The notes: a model not told the origin generated them from the sequence alone. 64,000 nucleotides of DNA from Sorangium cellulosum (GCF_002950945.1 NZ_CP012673.1:6586501-6650500), one strand, 5' to 3'; counted from the stretch's first letter, positions 18,395-27,769 are shown. Numbers and translations are program-made.

Positions 18395-21190
18395 GCCCAG
18401 CGTGCCGGACGCCTGCGCGTGGATGCCCCGGAGCGCCGCGTCGACGTCCCGCTCCGCGCCGAGGGCGAGCCCGCGCTCCGCGAGCGCGATCGCGGCGGCC
18501 GGGTCGCTCCCGGCCAGCGCCTGCTCGGCCGCGTGCAGGTAGAGCTCCACCGCGAGCCGCGGCTCGCCGCCCCGCTCGAAGTGCTCGGCGAGCACCTTGG
18601 AGTCGTGCTCCCCCGCCTGCAGGAGCCACTCGGCCGCGAGCCGGTGGCCGAGCGCGCGGTCGTGCTCCGGGAGCATCGCGTAGCAGCCGTCGCGGATCAG
18701 CGCGTGCCGGAACGCGTATTCCTCCTGGTCCGAGAAGCGGCTCTGCTCGCGCCGCTCGAGCAGCTCGCGCTGGAGCATCCAGGGCAGCCAGTCGACCGCC
18801 AGGGTCGAGCCCTCCGCGTCGCCGAGCAGGGCGAGCGCCCCCCGCTTCCAGAACGTCTCGCCGAAGACGCTCGCCGCCCGGAGCAGCCGGCGCGCCTCCG
18901 CGGGGATGGCGTCGAGCCGCGCCTCGACCATGCCCAGGATCGTCTCCGGCAGCCGGTCCGCGCGCCCCTCCGCCACCGCCCGGATGAGCTCCTCCAGGTA
19001 GAAGGCGTTGCCGCTCGCGCGCTCGACCAGGCGCGCCACCTCCGAGGGCGGCAGCCCGTCGCCGAGCATCTGCCGCACGAGCTCCTCGGCGGCGCGGCGC
19101 GGGAGCGCGCCGAGCGTGATCTCGTGGATCTCGCTGCCCTCCCAGAGGATGGGGAACGCCTTGCGCACCTCGACGCGCGCCAGGTAGAGCACCGCGAACG
19201 GCCGGTCGCGGAGCTCCCGGAGGGCGCGGGAGATGAGCTTGAGCGACGCGGCGTCGCCCCACTGGATGTCCTCGAGCACGAGCAGGTAAGGCCCCGCCGC
19301 GCACGCCGCCTCCATGAAGGCGAGGTAGGCGAGCGGGATCTGGTCGGCCATCAGCGCCGGGCGCTGCCGCGCCTCGTGGAACCTCTCGTCGGCCTCGCTC
19401 GGGAAGGGCGTACCGACGATCTCGCCGAGGAAGGCGGCGATCCGCGTCCGGTCGCCCGGCGCGAGCGCCGGGGCGCGCGCGACGAGCGAGAGGAGCCGCT
19501 CGCGCTGCGCCGCGGCGGGCTCGCCGCCGGTGATCCCGGCCGCGCTCCGGAGCGCGGAGCCGAGCAGCGAGAACGGCGAGCCCGCGCTCAGCGAGTCGCC
19601 GCGGCCGACCGCGAGCGTGAGCTCGGGGTGCCGCTCGCGCAGGACCTCGACGAGCTCGTAGCGCAGGCGGGACTTGCCGATCCCGGGCGGCCCGGTGATC
19701 AGGATGGCGCGGGGCTCGGGGCCGCCGAAGCTGTCTTCCAGGAGCTCGCGCAGGTTCCGGAGCTCGCGGTCGCGGCCGACATAGGGGCTCGGCTTGCCGA
19801 GCAGCGTGCGCGCCGTGCGGCCGACCTCGCGCTCCTGGAGCAGGAGGAAGGTGCCGGACCGCGCGGCCTCGATCTCGAACCGCGCGTCGAGCAGCGCGCG
19901 GGTCACGTCGTCGATCCGCACGGGCGCGGGCGCCCGCTCGGCGCACGCCTCGTGCTCCGCGAGGGCGAGCAGCGCGGCCGCGCGGTCCATGACGGGCCCG
20001 ACCGGGAGGCTGCCGGTCTGCTCGGCGCGGCCGGTCGCGAGCACGACGGAGGCGCCGGGCAGGAGCTCGCCGAGCTTCAGGGCGCACCGCGCCGCGCGCG
20101 CGGCCTGCTCGATGGCGTCGCCCTCGCCCGCGACGGAGAGGAGGAGCGTGCCGTCGGCGAGCGTGTCCACCCGCGCCCGGAACGGCTGCGCGCTCGTGTG
20201 GAGCCGCGTCGAGAGCTCGGGCGGCTGCGCGGCGACGAGCGTGCTGGCCGAGCCCTCCGCGGGCCCGTGCCGCATGTCCTTCGCGGCCACCATGGAGAGC
20301 AGCCGGAGCTCGCCCGTCGTGATCGCCTCGTAGAGCACGGGCGCCGCGGAGAGGCCGCTGCTCGGGTCGCGCGCGAGGGCGTCGAGCGCCTCGAGCACGG
20401 CCGAGCCGTCGCGCGGCCGCCGCTCCGGGTCCTTCGCGAGCATGCGGGCGACGAAGTCGTCGAGCTCCTGCGGCAGCTCGGGCCGGAGGTGCCGCACGCG
20501 CGGCGGGTCCTCCATGAGGAGCTTCGCGAGCAGGGCCATCACGTGCTGGCCCTGGAACGCCGGCCTGCCCGTGAGGCACTCGAAGAGCACCGCGCCCAGC
20601 GAGAAGATGTCCGCGCGCGCGTCGAGGCGGTCCCGCTCGCCCGTGGCCTGCTCCGGCGCCATGTACCCCGGGGTCCCCATCACCGAGCCGGTGCGCGTGA
20701 GCGGCCCGATGGTGCGTTTCATCAGGGCGATGCCGAAGTCGAGCACCTTGAGGCCCGAGACCTCGCCGCCCACGAGCAGGAGGTTGCCCGGCTTGACGTC
20801 GCGGTGGACGACGCCGCGCGCGTGCGCCGCCGCGAGCGCCTCGGCGGCGGCGCGGAGCAGGGCGAGGCACTCGTCGAGGTCGAGCCGCTGCCGGGCGAGG
20901 CGCTGGGCGAGGCTCTCCCCGTCGAGCCACTCCATGGCGAGGAAGGGCGCGCCGTCGGGGGTGATGCCGTGCGCGACGTGCCGGACGATCCTCGGGTGGT
21001 CGAGGTCGGCGAGGATCCGGGCCTCGTGTTCGAAGCGGTGCACGGCGCTCCGGTCGGGCTGCCCGATCAGCTTGAGCGCGACGGGCGTGCCCGTGGTCCG
21101 GTCGAGGGCGCGGTAGACCGTCCCCATGCCGCCGGAGGCTGCGACGCGCTCGAGCTCGAAGCGGCCGTTGATGACCTCACCCGGGCGCAT
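18362..21190 (-). CDS. Ser/Thr protein kinase fused to an AAA-type ATPase regulator
   Basis: The 942-residue protein has an intact N-terminal Hanks kinase (glycine loop SGGMGTVY, Lys40, HRDVKPGN at 129-136, DFGIA at 151-155, MAPEQ). A degenerate cyclase-like middle part (GELRLLSMVAAKD onward) follows, then a large AAA/NACHT-like ATPase whose Walker A is GPPGIGKS near 497-504 and Walker B VLEDIQW. The C-terminal third is helical and TPR-like. Myxobacteria use many such kinase-ATPase fusions as signal integrators. The start at 21190 is preferred because the kinase fold starts at once; a TTG 36 bases upstream is possible. It converges on the FHA activator, which could read its phosphorylation signal. 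Confidence 0.9.
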   Translation of the reverse strand: MRPGEVINGRFELERVAASGGMGTVYRALDRTTGTPVALKLIGQPDRSAVHRFEHEARILADLDHPRIVRHVAHGITPDGAPFLAMEWLDGESLAQRLARQRLDLDECLALLRAAAEALAAAHARGVVHRDVKPGNLLLVGGEVSGLKVLDFGIALMKRTIGPLTRTGSVMGTPGYMAPEQATGERDRLDARADIFSLGAVLFECLTGRPAFQGQHVMALLAKLLMEDPPRVRHLRPELPQELDDFVARMLAKDPERRPRDGSAVLEALDALARDPSSGLSAAPVLYEAITTGELRLLSMVAAKDMRHGPAEGSASTLVAAQPPELSTRLHTSAQPFRARVDTLADGTLLLSVAGEGDAIEQAARAARCALKLGELLPGASVVLATGRAEQTGSLPVGPVMDRAAALLALAEHEACAERAPAPVRIDDVTRALLDARFEIEAARSGTFLLLQEREVGRTARTLLGKPSPYVGRDRELRNLRELLEDSFGGPEPRAILITGPPGIGKSRLRYELVEVLRERHPELTLAVGRGDSLSAGSPFSLLGSALRSAAGITGGEPAAAQRERLLSLVARAPALAPGDRTRIAAFLGEIVGTPFPSEADERFHEARQRPALMADQIPLAYLAFMEAACAAGPYLLVLEDIQWGDAASLKLISRALRELRDRPFAVLYLARVEVRKAFPILWEGSEIHEITLGALPRRAAEELVRQMLGDGLPPSEVARLVERASGNAFYLEELIRAVAEGRADRLPETILGMVEARLDAIPAEARRLLRAASVFGETFWKRGALALLGDAEGSTLAVDWLPWMLQRELLERREQSRFSDQEEYAFRHALIRDGCYAMLPEHDRALGHRLAAEWLLQAGEHDSKVLAEHFERGGEPRLAVELYLHAAEQALAGSDPAAAIALAERGLALGAERDVDAALRGIHAQASGTLGAEGVALASSA

Positions 21191-21286
21191 GGGGCGGAGG
21201 ATGCACCGGCGTCGAGCCGTCTTCAACGGTCCGTCACGGTCGCGTCGGCGGGGTCGTCCGGTCGATCTCGCCGCGTCGCGCGCGCC

Positions 21287-21361
21287 GCGCCGGCGAGCCT
21301 CTCCCGCCGCGTGTGCCGCGCCGGCGAGCCTCTTCCGCCGCGTGCGCCGAGCCGGCGAGCC
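21287..21361. repeat. 31-bp tandem repeat upstream of the kinase gene
   Basis: Two 31-base units starting GCGCCGGCGAGCCTCT and ending CGTGTGCC or CGTGCGCC, plus a 13-base partial third unit, lie between the kinase start and the stop of the hydrolase gene. They could affect the promoter of the kinase gene; no coding role is seen. Confidence 0.6.
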
Positions 21362-21460
21362 GGCGAGCGCGCGCGACAGCAGAGGGCGATCACCCCGGGG
21401 GCGTGGCCCACGCGGCGCCCACAGGGGATCACGGTCTGCGACGCCGGCATCACGCGCGGC

Positions 21461-23239
21461 TCAAGGGAAGACCGGGAGCGGCAGGGTGTGGCGCCTGCTC
21501 GGATCGCGCAAGGTGTCACGGACGTGCGCGATGGTGCGCGCATGCTCGGGCGAGGGCGCGCGCTCCGCGAGGCGCTCCGCGCTCGGATCACCGTCCCAGG
21601 CGTCCTGCGTGCCGAGGTAGGCCGCGCTGAGGCTCGGATCGACGTCGAACACGAGGGGCAGGATCTCGTCGGTGCACGACGTGTCCAGCGTCGCCCCGGG
21701 ATCGGTGAAGAACTGGACCGTGAGCTCCAGGAAGCACGAGCCGCCCTGGAGGTCGGTCGGGCTCTCGAGGCTGTGGGGGGTCCGCGGCAGCGTCACGAAC
21801 GTCGTGTCCGGGCCCGCGAGCTGGCGCTGCACGAGGGCCGCTTCCGTGGCGGGGATGAAGTCGAGCTCCCCGTGGACGAGCAGCAGGGGGGCGCTCGCCG
21901 TGGCCCACTGCGACGCGTAGGCGTCGGGGGTGTAGCGCGGCCAGCTCTCGTGGAGCGCGGTGGCATTGTCCGTCCGCCCGAGGGCCACGTTGGCGTGAGC
22001 GAGGAAGTCCTCCACCTCGGAGAGGGGCGGAGGCGGGTCGGCCCAGAGCTCCGACAGGGCGATGTTGTTGCCGAGCACCGGGGAATAGAGCCGCAGGGCC
22101 GCCGGGAGCGGATCGGGCATGGGCGCGAACACGAGCCCCCGGAGGTGAGTGAACGCGTTGACGTCGGCGGGAGCGCACCGGTTCAGCCGGTGGATCAGCG
22201 CGGGGACGAGCGGCCGCAGCGCCCACGAATACAGGAACTGCGCGAACAGGGTCTGGAAGACCTGCCGGTCATAGCCGAGGGCCGCCACCTCCGGGCAGGC
22301 GCCTTCGCCGAACGCGTCCAGGGTCTGCGTCATCGTCGCCCACGGGTCCGCGCCGAGGTTGTCCGAGCAGGGCGGGTCGGCGCCGCACGCCTCCATGTAC
22401 CGCCGGCCGAGGTCGTTGAGCGAGACATCGAGGTCGGAGAGGCGCGTGCGGATGGCCAGCGCGGCGAGCGACACGGCGGTCGGCTGATCGGGATAGAGCT
22501 GGAGGTACCGGTGGCCCCAGGCCGTTCCGTACGAGGCGCCGAAGACGAAGACGTCGCTGCCCGGGGCGCGCGTCCGCCCGATGATCTCGCCGACGTCGCG
22601 CGCGGCGTTCGTGATGTCGAACGCCTTGATGTCCTCGCCCAGCTCGGCCTTGATCTGCGGCAGGCAGGCGACCACCTCGGCGTCGGAGATGTAGGCGCCG
22701 GACTCGCTCTCCGGCGTCTCCGCGTCCGGGCAGCCGAGGCGGCTCGATCGGCCGGTGCCGCGGTGGTCGGGCATGTACATGTCGAGCGTCGGGTCGACGC
22801 CGGCGAGGAGCTGCACGAGCGGCTCGAAATCGGCGCCCGAGTAGCCCGGCCCGCCGTTCAGGAGCCAGAGCTGGCCGCGGCTCGGCTGCGTGGCGGCGAG
22901 CTTCCGCTTGACGAAGAAGGTGATGGCCTTGCCTTCCGGCTCGTCCCACCGGAGCGGGACGGGGATCTCCGCGCACTCGGCGTCCTCGCCGGCGCCGTCG
23001 GTGAAGAGCGGACAGGGCGTCCAAGCGATGTTATCGCTGTCGCTGCCGCTGCCGCCGCCGACGCCCCCTCCCCCGGCGCCGCCGACGCCCCCTCCCCCGG
23101 CGCCGCCGCCACCGCCGCCACTCCCGCTCGTCGAGGACGTCGACGAGTCGGTTCCGCCGGGATCCTCGTCGTCACCACATCCCAGCACCCCTTGAGCAAG
23201 CAAAATGCACATCGCTCCGCAAGCCAGACTCGCTCTCAT
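21461..23239 (-). CDS. alpha/beta-hydrolase lipoprotein (tripeptidyl-aminopeptidase-like)
   Basis: The 592-residue protein begins with a lipoprotein signal (MRASLACGAMCILLAQGVLGCG, lipobox VLGC) and a long Gly/Ser/Thr linker, a myxobacterial hallmark. The catalytic domain has the oxyanion loop LLNGGPGYSG, MPDHRGTGRS, the nucleophile elbow GASYGT, a late Asp in HGELDF and a His in RTPHSLE. The order matches TAP-like secreted peptidases, which cut peptides from the N terminus. The cysteines (for example CGADPPCSDN) suggest disulfides outside the cytoplasm. The start is supported by GGAG. Confidence 0.87.
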   Translation of the reverse strand: MRASLACGAMCILLAQGVLGCGDDEDPGGTDSSTSSTSGSGGGGGGAGGGGVGGAGGGGVGGGSGSDSDNIAWTPCPLFTDGAGEDAECAEIPVPLRWDEPEGKAITFFVKRKLAATQPSRGQLWLLNGGPGYSGADFEPLVQLLAGVDPTLDMYMPDHRGTGRSSRLGCPDAETPESESGAYISDAEVVACLPQIKAELGEDIKAFDITNAARDVGEIIGRTRAPGSDVFVFGASYGTAWGHRYLQLYPDQPTAVSLAALAIRTRLSDLDVSLNDLGRRYMEACGADPPCSDNLGADPWATMTQTLDAFGEGACPEVAALGYDRQVFQTLFAQFLYSWALRPLVPALIHRLNRCAPADVNAFTHLRGLVFAPMPDPLPAALRLYSPVLGNNIALSELWADPPPPLSEVEDFLAHANVALGRTDNATALHESWPRYTPDAYASQWATASAPLLLVHGELDFIPATEAALVQRQLAGPDTTFVTLPRTPHSLESPTDLQGGSCFLELTVQFFTDPGATLDTSCTDEILPLVFDVDPSLSAAYLGTQDAWDGDPSAERLAERAPSPEHARTIAHVRDTLRDPSRRHTLPLPVFP

Positions 23240-23479
23240 GCTCGAACTCCCTGACGATCGTGCTGCCCCGCACGCCGCGTGAAAGGCAACCGTGAACCTC
23301 TCGGCACGCCGCTGCGGCCCGCGCCGACAAACCTGGGTTCGTCGCGCCGGTCGCTCCGGTACGAGCGTCATACCAGTCAGCGGCACGTCGATGGGTCGGT
23401 CGGCAGCATCTCGCCGCCGCACGGGGCGCAGCCGCCGGGATCGACGGCCATGTATCCGAAGCGGGTGACCGCCGCTCTT
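23240..23479. other. intergenic between hydrolase start and hairpin element
   Basis: No gene is supported. This is probably the promoter region of the minus-strand hydrolase; no clear -35/-10 pair could be chosen. Confidence 0.3.
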
Positions 23480-23630
23480 CTAGAACACCGATCACGTTGA
23501 GGAACGAGAGATGAACCGCCAAGGCGCCAAGGGCGCCAAGATATTTTCTTCTCCTTCTTGGCGTCCTTGGCGCCTTGGCGGTTCGAAAATCTGCTCGTTT
23601 CAGACGGGTTCAACCCGTTTGTCGCTCTAG
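23480..23630. mobile_element. MITE-like hairpin element, stem family 2, copy 1 (CTAG-flanked)
   Basis: This 151-base element runs from CTAG (23480-23483) to CTAG (23627-23630). Its ends begin AACACCGATCACGTTGA and, on the other strand, AGCGACAAACGGGTTGA. The core is a long stem of CCGCCAAGGCGCCAAGG and its complement around a short AT-rich loop. The copy at 51913-52063 appears identical over the full length, so recent movement is likely. Its right CTAG provides the TAG stop of the minus-strand gene at 23627-24208, meaning the target was the stop codon itself. Confidence 0.9.
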
Positions 23631-24208
23631 GAGAGCAGCCTCAGGTAGGCGTACCCCTCTTCGGCGAGGTCCAGCGAGGAGAGCCCGTCCTGGTCGGTGC
23701 CCGGGACGAGGTAGACCGCGTCGGCCTTGACCGTGGCGAAGCTCAGCGCCGGGATGGCGCCGAGCAGGTTCCCGAAGGTCTGGCGCGTGAAGTACTCGCG
23801 TTCGGGCATGTCGCAGCGCGCGGCCAGGATATCGTCGCTGGTGCTCCCCTCTTCGAGGAGGAAGATCAGCGAGGCGATCACGAACTCCTTCTCGTTGGAG
23901 ATGCGGTGCAGCTCGTCCGCGACGTCGTCGATCTCCTCTGGTTCGGTGGCGATGCTGCCCTCGATCTCGCTGCACCAGGTCTCGAACTGGCGCTCGGCGT
24001 CCCGGCCGCGGATGAGGTCCCAGAAGCCCCGCTCGAAGGAGGCCATGCCCTCGTTCAAGACGCTGGTCAGGCTCTTGTAAAAGGCGCGCTTCTCGACGAG
24101 CGAGACCTCGGAGGGCGACGTCGTGATGATCTGGTGCAGCCGGGCCCGCAGGTTGTCCCCCGGATAGGTCTTGAGCACCACCTGGATGGCAAAGAAGGTG
24201 TATCCCAT
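23627..24208 (-). CDS. protein of unknown function, third gene of the ATP-grasp block
   Basis: The 193-residue protein begins MGYTFFAIQVVLKTYPGDNLRARL. It is mostly helical with acidic patches (ATEPEEIDDVADELHRISNEKEF) and no signal peptide or membrane helix. Start 24208 has AGGAGT six bases upstream; the open frame extends further only through the neighbouring hairpin element. It follows the membrane protein gene at 24409-25821 on the same strand, now separated from it by that element, so the two were probably one operon. The family is not certain; it resembles helical DUF proteins seen beside glutathionylspermidine-synthase-like genes, but I cannot name it. Confidence 0.65.
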   Translation of the reverse strand: MGYTFFAIQVVLKTYPGDNLRARLHQIITTSPSEVSLVEKRAFYKSLTSVLNEGMASFERGFWDLIRGRDAERQFETWCSEIEGSIATEPEEIDDVADELHRISNEKEFVIASLIFLLEEGSTSDDILAARCDMPEREYFTRQTFGNLLGAIPALSFATVKADAVYLVPGTDQDGLSSLDLAEEGYAYLRLLS

Positions 24209-24263
24209 GATGACTCCTGTGAGGCCTGGGGGGTCTTCGAGAGCGCGGGGCGCGCGCCCTCCC

Positions 24264-24412
24264 CTAGAGCATCGATCAGCTTGAAACGCCCGAGAATGAA
24301 GAGATTCGAACCACAGAGGCACAGAGGGCACAGAGTTGTTTTGTTGTTCCTCTGTGTCCTCTGTGCCTCTGTGGTTCATTTTCCCGGGGTTTCATCCCGT
24401 TCGGTGTCCTAG
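24264..24412. mobile_element. MITE-like hairpin element, stem family 3 (CTAG-flanked)
   Basis: This 149-base element has CTAG at 24264-24267 and 24409-24412. Its stem is CCACAGAGGCACAGAGG and its complement around a T-rich loop. The tips (AGCATCGATCAGCTTGA and, complement, GACACCGAACGGGATGA) are clearly related to those of family 2 although the stem sequence is different. The right CTAG again supplies a TAG stop, that of the gene at 24409-25821. It separates two genes of the same strand and may act as a terminator or mRNA-stabilising hairpin. Confidence 0.85.
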
Positions 24413-25821
24413 GCGCCAAACGAGACGCCGCGCCCGAAAGAGCCGCTCCGCCCCCCCGTGTACGAGGGGGCGCTCGGGTGGTAGCTGGAGCTCGACGAAA
24501 CGCGCCCGAAGCCGCTGGGCTTCTGCTTGCCGACCCCGCTCACGGCGCCGCCCACCGCGCGGCTGGAGAAGACCGTGGGCCGGAGCTTGGGGGCGAAGTC
24601 CGCGCCCCGTGACAGCGGGCGCACCGGGGGCATCGCGTACGCGCTGCGCGGGGTGCTGTACCAGCCGTAGCTCCCCCAGAAGGCCGGGTGCGAGAGGTAC
24701 GAGCCGCCGTAGAAGAAGATCAGCGGCACGCCCGTACGCACCGGGGGCGCGACCGCGGCGCTCTGGCTCGGCGCAGCGAAGGGCCCGCTCGCCAGGGCCG
24801 CCAGGTCCTCGGAGGAGGCGCGGCTGAAGTCATGCAAGGACAGGAGCTTCGTGTCCACGCCCGCCGCCTGGTACGCGACGATATCCTCGTTGAGGTCGTC
24901 GGCCTCCTGGAGCTCGGGCCCCGCCTGGTCGTTGATGTAGAGGACGTGCTTGACGCCGAGCGCCTTCAGGCGCTCGGCGCTCGGCAACCTGGCGACGTAG
25001 CGGTTGTCGAAGGTGTTTGGATCGTCGGTGTAGGGGTTGAGACGCTGGCTGTCCACGACGAAGAGCGGGGGCGCGGAGCGCGGGCGCACGGGGGCCGACT
25101 CCGCCAGCAGCGGGGCATAGAAGAGGGCCGCGCCCAGGACCAGGTGCGAGGGGACCACGCCGGCCGGGTGGGGCCAGTTGTCGAACAGGAAGACCGGCTC
25201 GAAGAGCTCGGCGAGCGCGGCCGCGAAGGCGACCGCCTGAGGTCCGGGCAGGTCGACTACCAGGGCGATATCGCGCGGCGAAGAGGCCTCCTGAAAGAGC
25301 GAGAGCAGGGCGCGGGCCTTGTCGAAGGCCGCATCCATCTCGGGCGTGTCGACGGGGCGCACCTGGGTGAGCAGGGCGGCGTTGTTGGGGTCGGTGGCCG
25401 CCTGGAACAAGGTCGGCACGTAATATGGCTTCAGCTCGGCCTGGGTGGGGGCGAGCCGGGACGAGAGCGACCGCAGCGTCGTCCCGTCAGGGGTCTGGCC
25501 GCGCGCGTCCTGGCTCACGGCGCCCGGGAAGTGGAGGACCTTGTTCATGGCGCCCACGTCCCAGCCCTCCTCGCGCTGGAGCTCGAGGGCGTCGACGGCG
25601 CTCTGCATACCGGGGTCGTCGCTGTCGCCGACGGTGAGGACGAGGCCGGCCAGGAGCCCGGCGCTCAGCACACCTCCGCCGATCCAGAGCATGGACTTGA
25701 GGGCGTTGCGCCGGTTGAAGGGGTCGGGATCGGCCTGCAGCTCGTCCTGCCACCAGCGAGCCCCGGTCAGGTCCGGCTTGTTGATGAAGGCCTTGCGCGA
25801 GAAGGGCTTATCTTGGCTCAT
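24409..25821 (-). CDS. single-pass membrane protein with Ser/Gly-rich tail, partner of ATP-grasp protein
   Basis: The 470-residue protein has a charged cytoplasmic N terminus (MSQDKPFSRKAFINKPDLTGARWWQDELQADPDPFNRRNALK), one transmembrane helix at about 45-66 (MLWIGGGVLSAGLLAGLVLTV), a large globular region with Rossmann-like strands (ALVVDLPGPQAVAFAAALAELF, HVLYINDQ) and a C-terminal Ser/Gly/Tyr-rich tail. It starts within the last 14 bases of the glutathionylspermidine-synthase-like gene, so the two are translationally coupled. I do not recognise a named family. It may anchor or regulate the ATP-grasp enzyme at the membrane (inference). Confidence 0.7.
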   Translation of the reverse strand: MSQDKPFSRKAFINKPDLTGARWWQDELQADPDPFNRRNALKSMLWIGGGVLSAGLLAGLVLTVGDSDDPGMQSAVDALELQREEGWDVGAMNKVLHFPGAVSQDARGQTPDGTTLRSLSSRLAPTQAELKPYYVPTLFQAATDPNNAALLTQVRPVDTPEMDAAFDKARALLSLFQEASSPRDIALVVDLPGPQAVAFAAALAELFEPVFLFDNWPHPAGVVPSHLVLGAALFYAPLLAESAPVRPRSAPPLFVVDSQRLNPYTDDPNTFDNRYVARLPSAERLKALGVKHVLYINDQAGPELQEADDLNEDIVAYQAAGVDTKLLSLHDFSRASSEDLAALASGPFAAPSQSAAVAPPVRTGVPLIFFYGGSYLSHPAFWGSYGWYSTPRSAYAMPPVRPLSRGADFAPKLRPTVFSSRAVGGAVSGVGKQKPSGFGRVSSSSSYHPSAPSYTGGRSGSFGRGVSFGA

Positions 25822-27061
25822 GGTCCCTCGGGAGGAGCAGGGCGGGAGCGCACTGCGCATGGGTGTCGGTGCGGCCCGCCTGCTGCCGGACAAAGAGGCC
25901 GCTGGCCTGGCCCGCGATGAGGTAGACGCCGTAGTTCGTGGACTCGCCGGGGCGCTCGCCCTGGGCCTCGAAGTAGCGCTGGGCCACCCAGCGCGTCGGG
26001 ATGGCCAGGCGCAGCGCCGCCTCCCAGTCGCTCGGGGAGATGTCCCGGCCGATCACCACCTCATCGCCCTCGCAGCCATAGTCGGATTTCAACACCCAGC
26101 GATCCTTCTCGCGCCGCAGCTCTTCCAGGGGGGCCGCCTCCAGGCGCACCGTGTACGGGAGATAGCGGGCGAGGTTGGTTCGGGTGTGGGCGGGGAGGCG
26201 GTCTCTCTCCTCCCAGAGGAGGGCGAGGGCGCGCTTGTTCTGGGTGAGCACGGCACCGAAGGGGTTCACGACCGCGGCCTGGCCGCGCAGGCTGGCGCTG
26301 AGGAGCACGTCGAGCGCGCGGGCCAGCGGGGCCTCGTCAGGGTAGCCCGGGTCGGAGGTCCAGACCGGCAGGCGCTCGCCCCACCAGTCGGTCTTGTAGT
26401 GGCGGACAAAGACGTCGCAGGGCTCCCCGAAGAGCCCGGCGCGCCCCCCGGGCAAGGCCTGGAGGTTGTAAGGCGAGCCGGTGCGCACCTCCCAGCCCTG
26501 GTCCACGAACCAGCGCTGATAGAGCAAGACGAGGGAGAGATCCTCGGTCATCTCGGTCGGATACAGGATACCCACGCGGCGCGGCGCGTGCCCGGTGTCG
26601 CGCTCCGTGAGCTGCGCGACGAGCTGACAGAAGCGGGGTCCGAGGTCCTCGTTGAGGTCCACGTGGCCGGGGTGGTCCGCGTGGGCGAGCGCCCCGCCGA
26701 GGACCGCCTCGGCCTGGCCGCTCGGGGTGTCGCTGTTGAGCTCACAGACCTGGGGGCCCTGGGCGGTGAGGAAGACGTCGGCGCGGGCGATACCGTGCCA
26801 GCGGGGCGCGGCGCTGATCCACATGAGCCGCTGGAAAGGGCTGAGGGCGAGGCGGTCGAGGAGGGCTGGCTCCGCGGCGCAGCGCATGGCGAGCTGGTGG
26901 TGGGCCTCGGCGACGGCCTCGGCCGCAGCGTAGAGGGCATCGCGCTGGGCCGGCGAGAACAGCACCGGGGCCTGGCGAAAGCGCGGGGCGCCGTCAATCC
27001 AGGGGTCGGTGAGGATGCCGGTCCCGGTGAGGCGGCGCGCGTAGTCTTCGTAGCCGCTCAC
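25808..27061 (-). CDS. glutathionylspermidine synthase-like preATP-grasp/ATP-grasp protein
   Basis: The 417-residue protein begins SGYEDYARRLTGTGILTDPW and contains ELNSDTPSG (the preATP-grasp substrate motif), VGILYPTEMTEDLSLV and, near the C terminus, a nucleotide-binding part with WVLKSDYGCEGDEVVIGRD and WVAQRYFEA. This matches the C-terminal synthetase domain of glutathionylspermidine synthase and the wider YgiC/YjfC group, which form amide bonds using ATP; the amidase domain of the bifunctional enzyme is absent. The true substrate is unknown. GTG 27061 with GGAGCGG upstream is chosen. The next gene overlaps by 14 bases. Confidence 0.82.
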   Translation of the reverse strand: MSGYEDYARRLTGTGILTDPWIDGAPRFRQAPVLFSPAQRDALYAAAEAVAEAHHQLAMRCAAEPALLDRLALSPFQRLMWISAAPRWHGIARADVFLTAQGPQVCELNSDTPSGQAEAVLGGALAHADHPGHVDLNEDLGPRFCQLVAQLTERDTGHAPRRVGILYPTEMTEDLSLVLLYQRWFVDQGWEVRTGSPYNLQALPGGRAGLFGEPCDVFVRHYKTDWWGERLPVWTSDPGYPDEAPLARALDVLLSASLRGQAAVVNPFGAVLTQNKRALALLWEERDRLPAHTRTNLARYLPYTVRLEAAPLEELRREKDRWVLKSDYGCEGDEVVIGRDISPSDWEAALRLAIPTRWVAQRYFEAQGERPGESTNYGVYLIAGQASGLFVRQQAGRTDTHAQCAPALLLPRDHEPR

Positions 27062-27214
27062 GGCCCGCTCCGGGGGGCGAGGCGGCGCCGGGGCAAGAGG
27101 TTCATGAGATCTCGTCGTACGTGGAACGCTCCGGCCAGAGAAGGGGAACTCGCCTCGGGGGCGAAGCAGGGCGTCCGCGTGGACCTCTCCGAGCGCGATG
27201 GCGCGGGGAAAACA

Positions 27215-27529
27215 GTCTGGTCCGGGTAGCTGAGCTTGCCTCCGGCACCGGACACGGTCTGGCCGGGGTAGCTGAGCTTGCCTCCGGCATCGGATACGGT
27301 CTGGTCCGGGTAGCTGAGCTTGCCTCCGGCACCGGACACGGTCTGGCCGGGGTAGCTGAGCTTGCCTCCGGCACCGGACACGGTCTGGTCCGGGTAGCTG
27401 AGCTTGCCTCGCAGCACCGGACACGGTCTGGCCGGGGTAGCTGAGCTTGCCTCCGGCACCGGACACGGTCTGGCCGGGGTAGCTGAGCTTGCCTCCGGCA
27501 CCGGGCACGGTCTGGTCCGGGTAGCTGAG
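27215..27529. repeat. 42-bp tandem repeat array, left part
   Basis: Seven full 42-base units (one is 43) and the first 20 bases of an eighth lie upstream of the ATP-grasp gene. Each unit begins GTCTGGTCCGGGTAGCTGAG or GTCTGGCCGGGGTAGCTGAG, alternating, and ends CCGGACACG. The array is interrupted by the transposon at 27530 and resumes at 33756. No start codon or ribosome-binding site supports translation. Its period, a multiple of three, gives open frames in all phases by chance. Confidence 0.9.
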
Positions 27530-27566
27530 GGTAGTGCTGCACTTTGGATCTGAGTGCTGCACTTTG
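27530..27566 (+). repeat. transposon left end with two 13-bp binding-site repeats
   Basis: The terminal GGTAGTGCTGCACTTTGG is followed at 27552-27566 by a direct repeat GAGTGCTGCACTTTG. Repeated sub-terminal copies of one motif are typical transposase-binding sites. This end also lies upstream of the cargo operon and could hold its promoter. Confidence 0.8.
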
Positions 27567-27769
27567 ACTCCGGGCCTCGCCTGACGGGCTAAGTTCGGCC
27601 GGAAGTAGTGCAGCCCGCGTCGGCGCCAACCGACCGGGCTGCGTGGCCGAACCCCGCGACAACGAGGTCCGACGATGCAGTTGTACCTGATCCCACCCGA
27701 CGGTGGGCAAGGCGGACGTGTACCCACACGCCGCGGCCCCGATCCACGTCCTTGACCCCCGCGGAGGCG

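Noticed and set aside
18419..23254. very long plus-strand open frame opposite the kinase-AAA and hydrolase genes
   Set aside because: It is a shadow of GC3-biased coding on the other strand: Arg/Glu/Ala-rich with no domains, while both minus-strand genes have complete motifs.
23627..24379. longer N terminus for the gene at 23627-24208, reading through the family 3 element
   Set aside because: The extra residues are encoded by the hairpin element (MNHRGTEDTEEQ...), whereas ATG 24208 has AGGAGT at the right distance and fits the composition.
27215..27529. CRISPR array
   Set aside because: Units are head-to-tail 42-mers without unique spacers, and no cas genes are present.
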